Source: JAHOYW01 sp963664605
GTDB taxonomy: Bacteria > Verrucomicrobiota > Lentisphaeria > Victivallales > Victivallaceae
Assembly: GCA_963664605.1 (NCBI GenBank)
Contig: OY761536.1
Coordinates: forward strand, 1,240,001 to 1,304,000
Length of the DNA stretch: 64,000 bases
Direction of reading: 5' to 3'
In this document: positions 61,831 through 64,000 of the stretch, one piece after another
Numbering within the stretch: position 1 is the first letter of the stretch
How the letters are laid out: each line of letters begins with the position of its first letter
Program-made: the position numbers and the translations under genes
Notes under the pieces: model-generated
The model's database searches: none
What the model was told of the DNA's origin: nothing
Seen by the model: the letters and a program-made list of their open reading frames with translations, nothing else

Positions 61831-62703
61831 ATGAATTTTGCAACCTGTCGTCTGTGGCAAGTACATTTTGAAATTGTCGGTAAACTTGATGATCTGCCTT
61901 ATCCCGGCGAGCTGGTCAGGGAGCAGCAGAATAAGCCATACCATATAGACTGTAAAAAACGCTATGACCATCGCGGCGGACAATTGTCTTATACTTTATC
62001 AGGAGAGGGGCGTTTTAAAATTGGCGACAAAGTTATTCCTATGTTGCCTGGAATGGCTTTTCTGCAAAAACATAATGATGCGCGTAACGCTTATTATTAT
62101 CCTGAAAATGGAACGGAACCGTGGCATTTTATCTGGATAAGTTTTTATTCACCCACTGTCGAGAAAATGGTTAAAACCATTACTGATAATTATGGACAGA
62201 TATATCATCTCCCGCAGGAATCCAGCTTGGTAAGAACGCTTTTTGATTACGAAAACGATCATGATTCATTACGTTTTATTTCACCGTTTGAAGGAGCTCG
62301 TCTGATAACGGATATCTTGATGGATCTGGGGAATTATGTCTTGCCTGAGGAAAATAGAAAGAGGCTGCCGGTGCGTCTGATTAAACATGCCCAGGAATAT
62401 ATCCATAACAATATGTATAAGGCAATGAATGTGGAAGACATTGCCGCTGAATGCGGAGTTTCCCGGGAACATCTGTCAAGGGTTTTCAAAGAACAGCTTA
62501 ATGAGTCGCCGTTAAACTATTTGAACAAGCGCCGGATAAGGCATGCCTGCCGCCTGCTGGTTTCAAGTAATCTGAGCTGCAAAGAAATTGCGGGCAGGGT
62601 GGGATTTGACAGTGCGGTAAGTTTCAACCGAGCCTTCAAACGATTGACCAGGCTGACCCCTGGAGAAGTTAGGGGTTCAGGCTATTCTCCGCAGATACCT
62701 TGA
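61831..62703 (+). CDS. AraC-family transcriptional regulator
   Basis: 290-residue regulator. The N-terminal sensor has YTLSGEGRFKIGDKVIPMLPGMAFLQKH and WHFIWISFYS. The C-terminal helix-turn-helix pair is clear (NVEDIAAECGVSREHLSRVFKEQ, then LSCKEIAGRVGFDSAVSFNRAFKR). It is divergent from the mutarotase-galK pair and probably activates it. It is the third AraC gene in the window in this arrangement. Confidence 0.9.
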   Translation: MNFATCRLWQVHFEIVGKLDDLPYPGELVREQQNKPYHIDCKKRYDHRGGQLSYTLSGEGRFKIGDKVIPMLPGMAFLQKHNDARNAYYYPENGTEPWHFIWISFYSPTVEKMVKTITDNYGQIYHLPQESSLVRTLFDYENDHDSLRFISPFEGARLITDILMDLGNYVLPEENRKRLPVRLIKHAQEYIHNNMYKAMNVEDIAAECGVSREHLSRVFKEQLNESPLNYLNKRRIRHACRLLVSSNLSCKEIAGRVGFDSAVSFNRAFKRLTRLTPGEVRGSGYSPQIP

Positions 62704-62711
62704 AAAAATAT

Positions 62712-63827
62712 TTACTGTGAACATCCTCTCAGGTCTATAGGCCACTTGTCTATTACTTCGCCATCTTTGACTACCCATATGAAATCGTAAAGATTGATCG
62801 TCGGATCACAATGCGAAGCGCTTAATTCGATAATATCGCCAAGTTCCGGTTTTATGTCCGCATGGTCAAAAAATACTTTTCCCTGTTCATCTCCGAACCA
62901 TTCATAACGCCACCCTTTACCGGAAGGATTGAGGACATATGGCGGTGCGTGAGGCGTGAAATATAAAGCTTTCAGGCCGGCGTCAACGGTTACGAAATCT
63001 TTCTGATTAACGCTGATTACCGAAGTCAACAGGCTCAAAGAAGGCTTGAAGGTCAGAAATTTTTCATCATCATCCTTACTGCCTATATTGCAGTATTCAG
63101 CATCCATGACGCAGTATGACCCGACTTGCAGATCTGTTATTTCCGGGATGGCGGTGTCAATATCGAAAGTTCCAGTTCCGGTTCCGGTAAAAATCTTTAC
63201 CGGTAGTCCAGCTTCCTGCATTTTATTGAAGATCTCTGCGGCTTTCTCCATGAGCCGGAGTGAATTTTTACGGCGTTCTTCAAAACAGTGGATATGTTGA
63301 ACCAGTCCGGCGTAACACTGGATGCCTTTCAGTTCCAGCCCGGGCAATTTGTTGACGAATTCGGCTAGAGGAAGAGCTGCGTCATAGTCAACTCCGGTAC
63401 GCCCCATTTCAGGGTTGATATCGATTAAAACTTTTAAAGGCAGTTCATTTCCCCGGGCAACGGCTGTTTTACTTAAAAATTCGGAGTTTTCCTTGTTGTC
63501 CACTACTACCATCAGGTTGGGAGCTTTTTCCAGACAATCAAATAGATGTTTGATTTTTGTTTCGGTGACTATGGGCGAAGTTATCAGTATATTGGTGATT
63601 CCGCATTCAATGAGTTTTTGTGCTTCTGATATTTTTGCGGCGCAAAGTCCGGCGCAGCCTCCTTGCTGGAGTTGCCTGTGGGCAATTGCTGAACATTTAT
63701 GCGTTTTTATATGTGGTCGCAACAGTTTGTTTTTATCCAGTACGGAATCGCGCATCAACAACAGATTTTTTGTAAATATATCAATATCGAGTACCAGGCA
63801 TGGAGTATCCAGATCAGTTTTGTTCAT
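62712..63827 (-). CDS. D-threonine aldolase-like PLP enzyme
   Basis: Fold-III PLP enzyme of the alanine-racemase/D-threonine-aldolase family, 371 residues. The PLP lysine is in RPHIKTHK. The substrate-side metal site His..Cys appears in ASHCDPTINLYD near the C-terminus, as in D-threonine aldolase and D-3-hydroxyaspartate dehydratase. It probably cleaves or dehydrates a D-3-hydroxyamino acid. The start follows TGA of the upstream gene by 3 bp, so they are transcribed together. Confidence 0.88.
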   Translation of the reverse strand: MNKTDLDTPCLVLDIDIFTKNLLLMRDSVLDKNKLLRPHIKTHKCSAIAHRQLQQGGCAGLCAAKISEAQKLIECGITNILITSPIVTETKIKHLFDCLEKAPNLMVVVDNKENSEFLSKTAVARGNELPLKVLIDINPEMGRTGVDYDAALPLAEFVNKLPGLELKGIQCYAGLVQHIHCFEERRKNSLRLMEKAAEIFNKMQEAGLPVKIFTGTGTGTFDIDTAIPEITDLQVGSYCVMDAEYCNIGSKDDDEKFLTFKPSLSLLTSVISVNQKDFVTVDAGLKALYFTPHAPPYVLNPSGKGWRYEWFGDEQGKVFFDHADIKPELGDIIELSASHCDPTINLYDFIWVVKDGEVIDKWPIDLRGCSQ

Positions 63828-63830
63828 AAT

Positions 63831-64000
63831 TCATTTCCGTTTTTGTATTTTTGAAAATCTCCGGCTTCGTTTGTCGTCGCGCCGCTTGCGTGAAGCAGCA
63901 CCGCCGCGCCGCTGTTTCTTCAAGACATTCATTTGCGGGCGGCGTTCAGCAAGACCGCGGTTTACTTTTATTTCCTCGCCTTCAGGAGTCTTGCCGCAAT
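63831..64000 (-). CDS. C-terminal end of a basic protein, 5'-truncated by window edge
   Basis: The last 55 codons read CGKTPEGEEIKVNRGLAERR and then a strongly basic tail (KKQRRGGAASRKRRDDKRSRRF), ending in TGA at 63831-63833. The frame is the only open one at this edge, and the stop is 3 nt before the next start, as expected for an operon. Basic tails of this kind occur in RNA-binding proteins such as helicases or pseudouridine synthases, but I cannot identify it. Confidence 0.7.
   Translation of the reverse strand, partial: CGKTPEGEEIKVNRGLAERRPQMNVLKKQRRGGAASRKRRDDKRSRRFSKIQKRK

Overview
The window is chromosomal DNA of moderate-to-low GC from a Gram-negative bacterium. I infer the PVC superphylum, most likely Lentisphaerota or a close relative. 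The clues are a secreted protein with the 'TTDGK.Y.NVTV' module common in PVC secreted proteins, a GH172/DUF2961 protein, GH4 enzymes with private AraC regulators, and an FHA-MoxR/DUF58/transglutaminase cluster beside ordinary housekeeping genes. No rRNA, tRNA, CRISPR array, insertion sequence or phage block was seen. Coding density is high, and many neighbours overlap by 4-11 bp.

Region by region. 1-8.7 kb: 3'-truncated lysA, a membrane protein, class II aldolase with a clear terminator, a GH4 glycosidase divergent from an AraC regulator, then a minus-strand run mscS-corA with a DUF432-like gene and an amidohydrolase. 8.7-13.2 kb: a RodA-type SEDS polymerase, a GT2, purA and tyrA. 13.2-20.4 kb: a lone ABC ATPase, a small zinc-ribbon membrane protein, a three-gene FHA-MoxR / DUF58 / transglutaminase operon, and aroE. 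20.4-22.3 kb is an AT-rich accessory patch with a lipoprotein and a RhuM-Fic fusion. 22.3-31 kb: prepilin peptidase, a nitrilase-family hydrolase, a TauE/SafE exporter, a psd-pssA-epimerase operon for phosphatidylethanolamine, and several unassigned membrane proteins, one with a 60-bp repeat array. 31-34 kb: a secreted protein, a class B PBP-like protein that consists only of anchor and pedestal, and a second SEDS protein. 34-42 kb: larC, marC, serA, frr, a GT-C membrane transferase, an EpmB-like radical SAM enzyme and pgi. 42-44.5 kb: GH172 protein divergent from AraC. 44.5-49.5 kb: an operon of OlsB-like and PlsC/OlsA-like acyltransferases, a CobS-like protein lacking the catalytic motifs, and a TPR protein; then a lytic transglycosylase and a DUF3047 protein. 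49.5-52.5 kb: a lipoprotein and aspS. 52.7-59.5 kb: a heavy-metal RND efflux operon with a palindrome inside its promoter. 59.5-64 kb: galK and a mutarotase divergent from a third AraC regulator, a D-threonine-aldolase-like enzyme, and the end of a basic protein.

Two themes stand out. Sugar catabolism is arranged as AraC/target divergons (GH4, GH172, mutarotase-galK), with pgi and fructose-bisphosphate aldolase nearby. Envelope construction is heavily represented: two SEDS proteins, the truncated PBP, Psd/PssA, the Ols-like acyltransferases, a lytic transglycosylase and prepilin peptidase. The most unusual object is the transpeptidase-less PBP2-like pedestal translationally coupled to a SEDS glycosyltransferase (32052-33856). 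Next are the degenerate CobS homologue in the acyltransferase operon and the operator-like palindrome at the metal-efflux promoter. All family names rest on motifs read by eye; no database search was run.
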